Both the position numbers and the translations under genes were made by a program. From Dichomitus squalens LYAD-421 SS1 (Eukaryota > Basidiomycota > Agaricomycetes > Polyporales > Polyporaceae): DNA of 49,137 nt. Below, piece by piece: positions 12,501 to 24,332 of the stretch; positions within the stretch are counted from its first letter, which is position 1; each line of letters begins with the position of its first letter. The notes under the pieces are model-generated. The model saw nothing but the letters and a program-made list of their open reading frames with translations, made no database searches and was not told the origin of the DNA. Location of the stretch: NCBI RefSeq assembly GCF_000275845.1, contig NW_006766986.1, positions 1 to 49,137 on the forward strand, in the 5' to 3' direction.

Positions 12501-15500
12501 GGAACAGGTCGAGCGGCTCCCTGATCGTGAGCAGCATACAATCTAATTTTGCACAATCGACATGCTCACTCTAGCTGTCCTAGCGGAATCCGATGCTGCA
12601 CGCCAAGTCGCGGCGTACGAACTCGTGGACTGGCTGCGGTTGATCGGACCAGAGCTGCACGTCTCCGAACTCAGTCGCCTCATCAGCGCTGTCGAGAAGT
12701 TCCACAAGCCGGCGCTGAAGGAATTGTTCCAGTATCTCGACCCGCAATCGGTCGCGTTTTGGGAGGGCGCGGATGTGATCTCGAATTCAGCTCGTGTTGT
12801 CCATGCGTATGTCACAATACCTTGAGGTATAGACATCTAGGTTGACAATGCCGTAGGGCCAGTTTCGAGACGCTGTTCCTGCATTGCAGAAACGAGTTGC
12901 TAGACAACGAAGCTTGCCGGACAGTCCTCGTCAGTAGTCTGTTCACAGGTCACGTCGAAGTGGTCACTGTCAAGCGTTCTGTCCGCCTGGTTTTGCACCG
13001 TCTTTCGTCTCCCACCATAGGTGCAGCCACCATGCGAGACCTCCTCCTCATTCTGGGGAGCATCATCAATGGTCTGCAAAACACTGGGAGGATCGTGGAT
13101 GCCCGCATTGCAGCTCTCTTCTGCTTCGAGTCCGAAGTCGTGAAAGCGCTCACGACACGCTCATTGCAAGATGAGCCCAGGGAAGGTGAGGGCTACTCGA
13201 GCGCTAGACTGCATGTTAGCTCACTGCGCGTTAGGCCTAGGAAGGCTCTTGGAAGCTGCATTCCCGGTCGGTGGTGCGGACATCCTACAGCTATTCGCCA
13301 CGATGACCGGCCGGTGGGTGCTGACTTTGAGGGAGTCGTTGGATAACATGGACGAGGAGCAGGTATGTGTGACATCGCTGGTTACTTTGGTCGAACTCAT
13401 CCCCGCCATGCTGTAGCGCACAACTGCTTTGCTCTGGTTCAAGTACATGGGCGCGCAGGAAGCGCTTGCTCTACTAGACTATCTGGCAGAAAGAGCCGAA
13501 CACTCTAGCTCCGTAGCCATTCAGGACATCATCAAAGCCGTCCTCGAGATTACCTCAAACACTCTGAGTATTGAACTAGATGTTGTGACCCACGCACTTC
13601 CTCTCCTATGCCGTCTGCAGTCGCTTCTTCCTAAATCCTCCCACCTCACTTCCCTCATCGCGACTGGAACACGAGGGTCGATCCCGTTCGGCCACGACGG
13701 CTACCTCCCGAATCGTTCCTTCTCCGACTGGAGCATCGCCTCGCTTATCCCTTCAGCTAGCAAGCGTTGGGCCTTGCGCGTCCGACCGGCACCTCCCCTT
13801 TCTGTTTCGTCAGTCCTCGCCGGGGCCCCTCTGTCAGACTCCGACATCGACATCGCCACCCACCTGCTCTACCGAAGCAGTTCTGTGAGGCCCGCTATAT
13901 CAGAATGGTTGGCATCGCCAGCGTCGAAGAACTGCAGCTCCACCCACCTCGTTCGGCTGATCTTCGCGTTCTACGACTCCGCTCGCCAAGAAGGATTCAA
14001 AGCAGACGCCGCCCGGAGCCACTTCTCCCACCTTGTGAAAGTTGTTGCTGAAGCCCGCCACCCTCGTCAGATTTGCGAAATGGCTGCGGATTGCGTTGTC
14101 TTGATCGTAGTGTCGTCTCCCTCCGACAGATCGAAGTACTTGAAGTCACTTAGCAAGACGTTCTTGTCGTTGAACGTGGACACATTGTCTCCATATCCTC
14201 TTGCCGTCGGAATAGGACTCCTTTCTGAGATCGGCCGGGAAGCCATCCCATTGACAGAAGAGCTGCTTGACTCCGGTCTGAAGTGGGCCGTACGACGCTT
14301 CGCCGAGAAGGCGTCGTCAACTGATGACGATCAGGTCAAGCTGTCCAGGATAGGTGCGCTTCACTCCGATCCACTGTCCTTCGACTCGCTTGTACCAAAG
14401 CTACTCTTCCAGGGTCAATCATTCGAGCCAAAGTTCCTTTGAAGAGCCATCTCGTCGAGCCCGTCATCGCCGCTATTATCCAGGACCGGCTAGCCAGCGT
14501 AGACGCCGTGCAATTTGCTCGCCTTTTAGCATCATCAACTCATCTCAAGGTCGGTTCGATAGTCTCAACTGTGTCCACCGTCGCTGATGTCTTATCGTTA
14601 TGAAGCCAGCCACAGTCAATAGATTCCTGCAAACTACGGTGCAGCACGGGAGGTTCTACCAGTACGGTGCCATCGCGTCATCAGGCAGTAACTCTGCGCG
14701 CGACAGCATCGTCGAATTTTCGCACACGCTCTTCCACTTGCATCCGAACAACACTTGCCAACCGAGCCATATCGAGCCGTTGCGGCGCCTATACGGAGGC
14801 TCACTCGGGGCTGCAGATCTGAAGATACTTTCGATCTTCCAGCTCTTCGAGAGCACCCGCAGAACATCTATTGCTTCGTTGCTCAGTCAATGGTCCGCTA
14901 CTTCCGATGTGGATTCGGGTAACGCGCTTGAGGCGCTGCTTAGTCTTGAGCCCAGCCGTGTTCTGAGAACATGTCTCGAGTTCCCCGACTGGAGGACACT
15001 CGCCTCAGGAGTCACCGAGTGTTCATCCGCGAACGACTCGCTGTACGACCCTGTATTCATCCTGCTGCTGCTATCGCAGACAGAAGAAGCACCCAACAGT
15101 GCCTTGGCTTGGGTAGAATTCTTCCGTACCAATGTCGTCAGCCTTGTTATACGCACCCTATCCGCCAAGGATGCTCGAATCCGAGAGATTGCCTGGGGAC
15201 AGGTGGCATCCCTATACAAAGCTCTCGAGGTGCGTATGCGATCAATCAGACCGCCTCACATCTCGCTCACTCATTACTTTAGGCCGCCGATCTACAAGAG
15301 AAGCCGCATGTTCTTCACATATTTAACCTGCTCAAAGACCTGCACCCATCTATACCCACTGAGAAAGTGCCGCGCATTCCGGCTTTCACTACCCTCCTCC
15401 TCGCGCACGCCTTTCGTGGCATCTTTTACCCCTCCAATTTCATATATCCGCTCACCGCGCGCTTCCTGCTGCAGCGTCCGATGCTCGACCCGACCGACGT

Positions 15501-16482
15501 CCCAATGCTCTATGGCATGCTGTACAGTTCCTCAGACGAATGGAAGAAAGAGCGCGCCTGGATAGTGAGGTTCCTCAGCGACGGCATCGTCAGCAGTGAG
15601 GAATGGCGGATTATGAAGAGGCGCCATACATGGGATCTGCTTGCAAGTCTGTTCCAGAGCGAAGAGCGCGACCGAATGTTACGTCGCGGCGTTCTCGAGG
15701 TACGTCCTTCCTTCACTACCTTACATGCGCTTGTAATCTGACTGTCCCCTCAGGTCCTGGTTAACGTCACTTGCAATGCCCGCGCGACGACGTCGCTGAT
15801 CCTCAGGCATGCGCTCTTGGCTTGGATCGAGATGCAACTTCAGACCATGCGTGGCGAGGAAGCAATCGCATGGGCCCGGATTCTGGAAAACATCCTCGCT
15901 GTTGTCGACGCGGGCAAGATGGAAGCGGCAACTAATGGCGAGTGGCGCGCGGTGTTAGGCCGTTGCCTGCGAACTGTCTTTCGTCATCCTGGTGAGTTCA
16001 GCCATCACTTCCGCCATGCAGGACCAAGGCTAATCTCCGTTAAAGCGTGCACGCAAGGTGTCTTCATCGTTGCGTTTCCCGTCTTACTTCGACTTTCCCT
16101 CCTGCCTGGCTCCTCCCTCTCTCACATTCCCACACTGTTGCGACAAAGCCTTTCCTTCCTTGAAGTAATGGAAGCCGATGTTGCGGTCCCGACCTCGGGG
16201 ACTCTCGCTCCGCCACTCGTGCCTGAAGACGGAGTGACCTCCATGTCACTCCACCGCTCACAACAGCTCTTCGACAGCCCTCCTGCCGTGTCTATTGAGC
16301 TATGGGGCGACTGCGTTGAAGCTTTGTGGAGGGTCTCGATGGCGCTTCCGAACAGAACGGCCGAGTGGGATGGATTGTCCAGCAGGCTCCTTATATGGCG
16401 ATCCATCGCAGGTGCCGAGAGGACTCGGGTTGGCGAGTGGGCGAGGATAGAGACGCTGACGAACCTTGCGGTAGAAGCGTAG
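9562..16482 (+). CDS. URB1: Nucleolar pre-ribosomal-associated protein 1 (Npa1/Urb1)
   Basis: A large alpha-helical scaffold of early pre-60S ribosomal particles in the nucleolus. Exons: 9562-9843, 9894-10160, 10213-10285, 10338-10582, 10639-11743, 11804-12526, 12575-12806, 12857-13139, 13186-13362, 13417-14353, 14434-14549, 14606-15229, 15283-15699, 15754-15991 and 16046-16482 (6156 nt, 2051 aa). Yeast Urb1 has about 1760 residues, so this is on the long side. The N-terminal Npa1 domain is recognisable from blocks such as LLLAKSWLEEDPGAQELL, NTYLSGQH, RTLYILFVLSFLETT and DHGWYPR. The start is the first ATG in frame and follows a C/T-rich leader. The junction 13139/13186 is the weakest: the frame changes there and the implied 46-nt intron has ordinary borders at best. 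The 10583-10638 intron was preferred over a 44-nt alternative. It is convergent with RSA3, a partner in the same complex, 38 bp away. Confidence 0.9.
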
Positions 16483-16520
16483 CATACCTGAGTCCAGATA
16501 CCATACGATGTAGCGATAGA

Positions 16521-17177
16521 TCATGTATTGTGCTCCAGTACAATCTCCATCTCAGTCATGCTACTGTCCGGTCCTACGCGCGAGGACGTGAAGACATCAC
16601 CCCCGCCGGCTAAGGAGTCGATGAGCATAGCTAATCGTGATGCCGTCAAGTTTGGTTCCTGGAAGCAAGGAATGAGGAGCAGTAGGAGATGTAATGGGGA
16701 TAGTGTACACACTTTGCGTATCTCCTCAAGATCATCCTTGAACGCATCAGCTACAGACGCCATCCAAAACTTCCTGAAACGCTCCTTCAGAACCTGCTCA
16801 TCCTGCCTATCCTCTGCTGCGCTCTTCGGAGGTAAGAATGGGGGGATAGAAGATGGCGGCGGAGTAGGAGACAGTGAACGCCGAGCAGGTTTTTGTGGTG
16901 CCGCTTCGGAGACGCCTTCGGGGGAGAGCTCTGGCGCGGGCTCGACGTCAGAGTCGTCCTCTGTATCAGAGTCTGAAGAGGAAGACGAAGGATCGCTTGG
17001 CTCTGGCTCGGGTTTCTTCGTGCCTTTCACTGACACTCGGATGACGGCCTGTTGGGGTGCCTCGGAATCGGAAGAAGAATCATCGGAGGAAGACGACTCG
17101 GAGGACGATACGGCACGACGCTTCCTTTTCCTCATCCGTTTCCTAGCGGCGGGAGGTTTCGCAGGTGCTGGAGCCAT
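16521..17177 (-). CDS. RSA3: Ribosome assembly protein 3 (Rsa3)
   Basis: Exons 17177-16713 and 16658-16521 give 200 aa; yeast Rsa3 has 220. The 54-nt intron is in phase and keeps the frame open, so an unspliced reading would wrongly insert 18 residues. The first 130 residues are low-complexity: a basic start (RKRMRKRKRR) and long Ser/Asp/Glu runs. The C-terminal domain, with RKFWMASVADAFKDDLEEIR, then EPNLTASRLAMLIDSLA and GGDVF, is the conserved Rsa3 block. Rsa3 works with Dbp6, Npa1/Urb1, Npa2/Urb2 and Nop8 in early 60S assembly (known from yeast). It faces URB1 tail-to-tail and shares a 214-bp divergent promoter region with ADE2. Confidence 0.93.
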   Translation of the reverse strand: MAPAPAKPPAARKRMRKRKRRAVSSSESSSSDDSSSDSEAPQQAVIRVSVKGTKKPEPEPSDPSSSSSDSDTEDDSDVEPAPELSPEGVSEAAPQKPARRSLSPTPPPSSIPPFLPPKSAAEDRQDEQVLKERFRKFWMASVADAFKDDLEEIRKVCTLSPLHLLLLLIPCFQEPNLTASRLAMLIDSLAGGGDVFTSSRVGPDSSMTEMEIVLEHNT

Positions 17178-17391
17178 CAGTCAAGTGGAAAAGACGATGA
17201 GAGGCCGGCGTCGTTGCCAACGATAGAGAGAATGCATTGCACGGCGGTCAGAAGTTTGATCTCGGGCGCTTGTGTTTTCGACTTCCTTTCGCGGGTGGCG
17301 ATCCCTTACGCCCGACTATCATCTCGCTTGCAGGATTCGCAAAGTCTCAGGATTACGCGGTCTCCGGTTGACAGTAGAGAATTCGGTGGCC

Positions 17392-19370
17392 ATGGATAAA
17401 GTTGTCGGGATCCTAGGTGGGAGTGGGTCGTCTTGGCACCTATCTGTTCGAGCGTTGCACTGACATCACCGTACCTCTCCAGTTTCTGCATCTTTCACGC
17501 GACCGGAAGTTTACACGTCTATCTCATAGGCGGAGGCCAACTGGGCCGTATGCTAGCTCAGGCTGCGTCACTCCTCAATATCGATGTTGTCATCCTCGAT
17601 GTCGGTGAAAACGGACCAGCCAAACAAGTCGTCGCACCCCGTTCTCCAAAGCTATCGCACGTCGATGGCTCCTTTGCGGATCCTGACAGGATCCTAGAGC
17701 TCTCCGCGAAGGCAGACGTCCTCACAGTGGAAATCGAGCACGTCGAGGTCACCGTTCTCGAGGCTCTCGAAAGCAAAGTCCCGCTTGGCGTGCATCCGAG
17801 TCCCTTCACGATCAAGATCATTCAGGACAAGTACCTGCAGAAACTGCACTTGCGCGATGCTGGCTGCCCCCTCGGCGAGTTCACTCTGGTCGACTCAACC
17901 GTGGAGTCTATCCGGGCAGCGACTGTCCAACTCGGTTTACCTCTCATGCTGAAGAGTCGGACCCTTGCGTACGACGGGCGAGGGAATTTTGTCCTCAACA
18001 ATAGTTCTCAAGCGGAGGAAGCCATCTCTGCGCTGGGCGGCAGGACCCTATACGCGGAGAAGTGGGTGCCTTTCGTGAAGGAGATCGCTGTTATGGTTGT
18101 CCGCTCTCGGTCTGGAGAGGTCATCTCGTATCCTGCTGTCGAGACGGTTCACAAGCAAAATATCTGTCATCTGGTCTTTGCTCCTCTCCGCGATCGCGAC
18201 TCCGCCATAACGGCTCGTGCTCGTTCTGTTGCTGAGGATGCAGTCAAGACCCTTAAAGGCGCGGGTGTCTTCGGTGTCGAGATGTTTCTCTTGGCTGACG
18301 GTTCGTGACCGTTCATTCTTGCTGCGATTGATGGCATTACTGATCGCTACGTGTAGGGAGAGTGTACCTGAACGAAATAGCGCCACGACCACACAATTCC
18401 GGCCACTACACCATCGAAGCATGCGAAACTTCGCAGTATGAGAACCACCTCCGCGCCATCCTCGACCTCCCGCTTGGCTCCCCCGCCCTGAAAGTCCCTT
18501 CCGCATGTATGCTCAATATCCTCGGCGCCTCTTCCTCCTTCTCCGAGATCACGTCCTTCGCCAACTTCGCATTAACCGTACCCGGGGCTCGTGTGCACCT
18601 TTACGGCAAGACAGAGAGCCGCAAGGGTCGCAAGATGGGCCACGTCACCATCGTTGCCGACTCAGACGCCCAGCTTAGCACCCGTCTCCGGCCCTTGCTC
18701 GCCAAACTCCCAGGCGGCCACGATCCACGCGAACTGGATTTGTACGCCCCTCTCTTCCCCGCCTATGGGTTCTCGCATAGGCAGCCTCTCGTCGGTGTCA
18801 TCATGGGCTCCGACTCCGACCTCCCAGTGATGCTTCCGGCGGCGGAGATCCTCACCCGCTTCGAGATTCCGTACGAACTCACCATTGTGTCCGCACACCG
18901 CACGCCGGACAGACTTGTTGAATACTCGCGGTCGGCGGCTGCCCGGGGGCTGAGGGTGATCATCGCTGGAGCAGGCGGAGCAGCGCATTTGCCTGGGATG
19001 GTAGCAGCGATGACTGCTCTGCCCGTCATTGGTGTACCCGTCAAGGGCAGCTCGCTAGATGGCGTCGATTCTCTCCACAGCATTGTTCAAATGCCGGTAC
19101 GTGCTTCGCCGAGATGTCTTTGCCGCTCTTCGCTGACCGTGCCTTCTCTAGCGCGGCATCCCCGTTGCCACTGTGGCGATCAACAATGGCACGAACGCGG
19201 GCTTGCTTGCCGTTCGCACATTATCTACTGGCCAGCCTCACCTTGTCACTGCGATGGACGAGTACCTCGTAGGACTAGAGACGGAGGTCCTCGGCAAGGT
19301 CGACAAAATCGCGGAGGTAGGCTGGGAGGCGTACCTAGAAGCGAAAAAGACTAGCGGTAGCTCGAAGTAA
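17392..19370 (+). CDS. ADE2: Phosphoribosylaminoimidazole carboxylase (AIR carboxylase)
   Basis: Makes CAIR from AIR in de novo purine synthesis. Exons 17392-17416, 17530-18300, 18357-19096 and 19152-19370 give 584 aa, close to the usual fungal length of about 570. It is a fusion: an N-terminal PurK-like ATP-grasp half ([13 protein letters not shown] near residue 10; [15 protein letters not shown] in the middle) is followed by a C-terminal PurE-like half ([40 protein letters not shown]). The first exon has only 25 nt and ends inside the glycine-rich loop. The 113-nt first intron splits codon 9, and splicing restores three consecutive glycines. All key PurE motifs are present, so the enzyme should be active. 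Confidence 0.97.
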
Positions 19371-19985
19371 ACCCATTGGCTAGGATGTAACGAGGGAAGC
19401 AGCATCAAGTGTATATATACTTGTAGCATTTGTAGTAGATGCGTATGCGAGGCGGATGACCCGACCTGCACGTAGCGATAAACATCTGTGAGTGCTTCAA
19501 GCCGGCCCGAGTCAGCCGAAGAGCGCTACTACCCGGCGGCTTTGCCAGGTGCCACTGCCAGCTGTTTGCTAAATACCCGCAAGTACCAGCACTTCGTCGG
19601 TCGTCCCAGCTAGTTCAATCACAAGCAGTAGCACGGCGACAGCGATAATCATCATTGCAGTATAGTCTGGCTAACAAACTCGCATTCACGGGTTTTTGGT
19701 AACAAGTCTTCGTTCAGAGTTGGTCCCAAGGATATCAATTCCGCTGCATGTGTCGGTGAGTCTTCATCTAACAAGCATCCTCCCCTCCTCCCCTCCAGTA
19801 TCATACTGTACTTAAAGCAGGACGGATATGAGGCTCAAAAGGAAGCTTCTGTGATATGTAACAGGTCGGCACATGGTCCGGGAAGTCCCTGACGGAACTA
19901 TGCTGCGGTAAGGCGGCTAGGTAAGGTTTCGATTGCAGTGGCTTACTAGCGTGTGCTTTCATGGACACCATCCTCCACTCTCTCC
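19371..19985. other. Intergenic region ADE2 to MYND gene
   Basis: This should hold the 3' UTR of ADE2 and the promoter of the DUF4470-MYND gene. I recognise no RNA gene or repeat. A short C-rich pyrimidine run at about 19780-19798 is the only compositional feature. Confidence 0.5.
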
Positions 19986-22900
19986 ATGGCTCACCCATTT
20001 TTCTGGCCTGGCAAATATTTCTTCTACCCCATCGGAAACACCTCTGCGGTCTGCTTGACACGCGATCTTCCTCCGGAGGAACATGCGGATATCCTCATAC
20101 TCGGTTGTGGCGACCCTCGACATATCCTATACACCATTTTCTCTGAGCCTGCCCAAGGTGATCTGCACGTCCGTTTCTCCTATTTGACTGGGATTGACGT
20201 AGCTCTCCGCCGAGTAGCTGCCACCCGACAGCTGGACTTCACATGTGTCGACTTTGAGCCGGGCGTTTTGGGTATGTTGCATCCACTTGATCCAGGATTC
20301 ATCGACGGTTCGAAACTGATTCTGCGACTTTAGCCAGAAATGCCCTCTTATTGTCGCTGATTGCGGACGAAGTTCCTGTCACCACCATATGGAACATATT
20401 CTATCATATGTATCTTGACCCCGCTTCCCATTTAGCGTTGATATCACAATGCAAGAAGCTTGTCGATCTCTCAGAGAACATGGACGCATGGCGAGCCTCC
20501 CCTTACGGACAGTATCTACGATTCTCTACCGAATTCACCCTCGTGGAAATGCGCCGCCACTGGTCTCTTTACATCGCCATGCCTCAATTGCCTTCCCGGC
20601 GTCAGAAAGCCATTCGAGACGCGTTCACACAAGTCTTCAAAGGCCGAGGTAACTCCAAAACGACACCCATGACCTCAGCACGCTCGGCCGGCCCGCTCAT
20701 CTTCAGGGCCTGGGACTCCGGCGGAACACAGGCACTCAACTACTGGAAGACTGGGACGACGTTCTTCCAAGCTAAGGACATAGCGGGCGCGAAGCTGCTG
20801 AATCCTACTTTCGCCTACTGTCTTACCGGAGAGGGATGCGGCGTACACTACGGGTCCGATCCTCTGACGACGTTTCACTACGCCGCCCTGTACGGCAATG
20901 CGAAGGTGTCCGTTTCCGCTTCTGACATGGTTAGAGTCGCCAAAGAACAGTTCTCCGACTGGTGCGCCGCATTCAACGCGGTCATCTCCATTCCCTCCAC
21001 AGCACCTCGAGTACGATTTTTCCTAGCGGAAGTTACCGCTGCTTGTCGCGCCCTCCGGGCGTTCGGGACGACGGGCACGCTGAATATTGGCATCCCGGTG
21101 GCACAATTTCGTACCCAGCTTCTTCATCTGGCTAGACAAGAGTACGTCGAGGATCATGCCCCGACCTCATTCAATGTCATCGAGACGTCCAACCTCATAG
21201 ACCATATCGGTCTACTCAACGTCCTCATCGCAGCCTTGCCGTTGCTCCACTCAACATTGTGGAGCGTCCTCTATACTGAGTCCTTGCTCTTCCATGGCCT
21301 CGACGCGACAAAGGAATTCGCGGATCTCTTGTACGCTGACATCGGCACAGTCGGTCTCCTACTCAATATATGTCCCGTCGACTACCTCGCAGGCTACACC
21401 ACACGATCCAACACCCACGAACTCTTGTTGCATAAGCTCATTTCGAACAAGGACACCAACCAGATGAAGCAGTCGCAATTTCACCAGGTGACCACATGGA
21501 GATCCCCGACTTCCTGTGACAGCATCGTGACCCTCCACGACGCTCGCCCTCAATCGCCTCCTCAGCTTGAACCTCGTCAGCTCGGAACGCTCCTCTTCGA
21601 CATCTACCACGCTCTCTTTGAGCAAGAGGACTCGACGACGTTCTGGCGAGAGAACCAGCAGAACATGCTTCGCGCTGTCGCTTCTGCGAACATGATCCAC
21701 TACATGCGCGAAGGCTTCGTCCTCTTTCTCAAGCTTGTCCGTGAGAGACTCAGGGTCCCCCACGAGCAGTGGCTAGAAGTGATGGATCGCTTCATGGATC
21801 TCGAGCTCACCGATGTCACGATGCCCATGAATACCGTCAACCGCAACGATCTCCAAGCGCAACTATACCGTCAAGGAGTGTACTCCGTGACGCACTACAG
21901 ATTCGGCTCGGTCACGAGGGCCGGACGATTTCGGGACTGGGACGTTGTCCCGCCTGTCGTGCGCATTGTCCTCTCTATCCCTAGGGAGAAGATTACGAAC
22001 TTCGAAAGCATCCTGGAGGAGACCCACACAGGCACGCCGCTAATCAACTGCGACGTCCTGGGCATCATGACCCACAATATTTTCGCCGCCATCCATGTCG
22101 CATACGGCCGAGCCATCGCCTCGGGCTCCAAGAGAAGCCCTCGCGTCCTCTTCGAGGAGGACCCCGAAGGAAGAAACGGGACTATGCCGCTCGTCGCGTC
22201 GTGGGTTATGCCTTCGTTCTTGCTAATTGATCTAGAGCCACCAGAGCAGCTGAATGTTCGCATGTGCGTCCGGAGCACGATGGCGACGACGCAGCTGCAC
22301 GCCAAGATGGGCTTACACCTCGATATCTTCAGCGCTAGTCTTATGGACGAAGAGCATGTCCACGTTCTCCCAGAACAACCGATCCCCCAACGAGACATCG
22401 AGTCTCCCCCAGGTCCGGCTATCTCACCCAATTCTACGCTCCGTGCGCAGATCGGGAGACAAGGCAGAGCGTTCGTGGAGTTGGACGAGCAATGTGAGCT
22501 CGTGAGCGCGTTGATGGCTAGGATAGACCTAGAGGACTCCGATGTCATACGCGAGTTCAGCGCCGGTGCCATGCCTGTAGTGGAGCAAGTGTCTCCGTGC
22601 CTGATGCGACTTACCATTGCGGGACGTTCTCAAGATGTTGTCTTCCCCTTCCCCGTCATAGGCAGCCAGAACCGACTTCGACTAGCGCGGAAGTCGCGGT
22701 ACATTGAGGTGCGTGGCCGGGATGATACGGACTCAAATATGCGCTGACCTATCCAACAATCGATAGGTGGTCGTCCCACCCTCAGGACCGTTCCTGAAGC
22801 CAGACGGGATGAAGCTGAACCCATACCCTGTCATCGGAAGCGGCAAAGCGCTCTCCCCCTGGAGCGTCCACTGCCTCGCTCTCGATACTCTTCCCGTGCT

Positions 22901-23696
22901 GGATCTCGCAGGTTCCCAGCTCGATGGGTGGCTCAACCCACACGTCGGGTCCATGCTCTCCACTCGCGAGCGCTCCATGCGCAAGAAGCAGAAGTCCGAT
23001 GCGCTGCTCTTCGTCAAGGACAGCCTCCACTCCATCTTTGTCCGCGCTGCTGGTATCCAAGGCGGCCGGTCGCAGCGGGTTTTTGCTCTCCGCGATGAGG
23101 TGACAAACAATTGCGACACCGTCCTCTTCATCAGCGATATCCGGTATGACCTTCACTGCCACACCATGGTGTGCGACGGATATGTCCTCCCCCTCACGCC
23201 CGACCTGTTATCGGAGATCGTCAGCTTTTTCGGGGAGCTCGTCTATGGGCCAGATATGGTCAACGTAAGGGTCTTTGCAGGAGAGATGGAGGCGTGGAAG
23301 CAGCTCATCCCCGCGTTCGTCGAGCGCTGTCGCACGTGGGAGCATGTCGACACGTGCGAGTACCTCAAGAAACAGGAGGTTCCGCTCACGCTGGAGATGG
23401 AGAAAGATCCTCTGTGCAGCTGTGGGCGGGGTCAGGACGTTGGCGGGCTCGAAAAGGTCAAAGAGTGGCGGCGGTTGGCGCCGTACGTCACCCGGCTTGC
23501 GCTATCGCCGCTCTTTGCGGTGTCGTATCTGGAGTCCGTTGGACGGGACCCGACGTTACACAAGTGCTCGGTGTGCAGAGGGAAAGGGAAGCCGAAGTTG
23601 ATGACTTGCAAAGGCTGCCAGAGGGTCAGGTACTGCTCGACGGCGTGTCAGAAGAAAGACTGGCCGAGGCATAAGGCGCAGTGTAAGGCGAAATAG
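19986..23696 (+). CDS. DUF4470 domain protein with C-terminal MYND zinc finger
   Basis: Exons 19986-20271, 20334-22708 and 22767-23696 give 1196 aa. The N-terminus (FFWPGKYFFYPIGNTSAVCL, then ILGCGDPRHILYT, DFEPGVLARNALLL) matches the DUF4470 domain, which is common in basidiomycetes and often paired with MYND fingers. Residues 1154-1193 form a classical MYND finger with the series C..C, C..C, YC...C, H...C in CSVCRGKGKPK...RYCSTAC...HKAQC. The 750-residue middle region is not recognised. MYND fingers usually mediate protein-protein contacts, and the DUF4470 function is unknown. The start is the first ATG in frame and lies directly before the domain. No pathway can be inferred from the neighbours. 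Confidence 0.9.
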
Positions 23697-24332
23697 AACA
23701 AGTACTTCTATATTGTAGGGTAGCGCCATCGGGCAGGCTCCGTCGCAAGGAGATGTTCAGAAAAAATAACACATGATACGCCCATTGGACTGGACATGCG
23801 ACCGCTCTTTTGCAATTGGAGATACAACTTGAACCACCCTCGCTGATAGTTCCCTTCAACTCGAAGCAGCGCGTGGGACGGAGCCTAGAGCAAGGGGTTA
23901 CCGTGGCGAACACGAAGGAGAGTCAGAGAGGTCCAGCAAACCTGCCTCGAACATTGCCACTTCAACACTTGCACTTGCACTTCCTCCTTCCACCTTCACC
24001 GCTATTCCCGTTGATTGGCTTCCTGTCTGATTGATGGCTATCGACTTGCAAGCTCGGACGCCTCTCCCAGACAACCCCTACCAGCCACTCAGACAATCTG
24101 GCACGCTCTTATCAGCTTGTATGAGAAGACTTGAACCTAGGATAGCCAGGCGAACAGCCTATTTCTAAGGGGACACTATGCAGTAACCCAGTCAATTGGT
24201 CCTATTTGTGAGTCGGACGCTCCAGCTCATGATCGTGGAGGCTGTGTGACTGCGGCTGCGCGGGCCGCAGCCGCAGTCCTTACGAGTTCAGTTTTTATCG
24301 TTCGCCATCGAGAGCTCCCTCTAACAAAGGGG
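23697..24332. other. Intergenic region MYND gene to GNAT gene
   Basis: No gene is recognised. A C/T-rich run at about 23980-24010 could belong to a leader of the downstream acetyltransferase. A strong hairpin at 24248-24278 is listed separately. Confidence 0.5.
24248..24278. repeat. Perfect 13-bp GC-rich inverted repeat
   Basis: GACTGCGGCTGCG (24248-24260) and its reverse complement (24266-24278) are separated by 5 nt. It lies 54 bp upstream of the GNAT start codon, probably in the 5' UTR or core promoter, where a stable hairpin could lower translation. It could equally be a relic of a small mobile element. Confidence 0.7.

Noticed and set aside
16528..17226. 232-codon open frame antisense to RSA3
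   Set aside because: It mirrors the Ser/Asp-rich repeats of RSA3 on the other strand and includes the RSA3 intron. RSA3 itself has a conserved domain.
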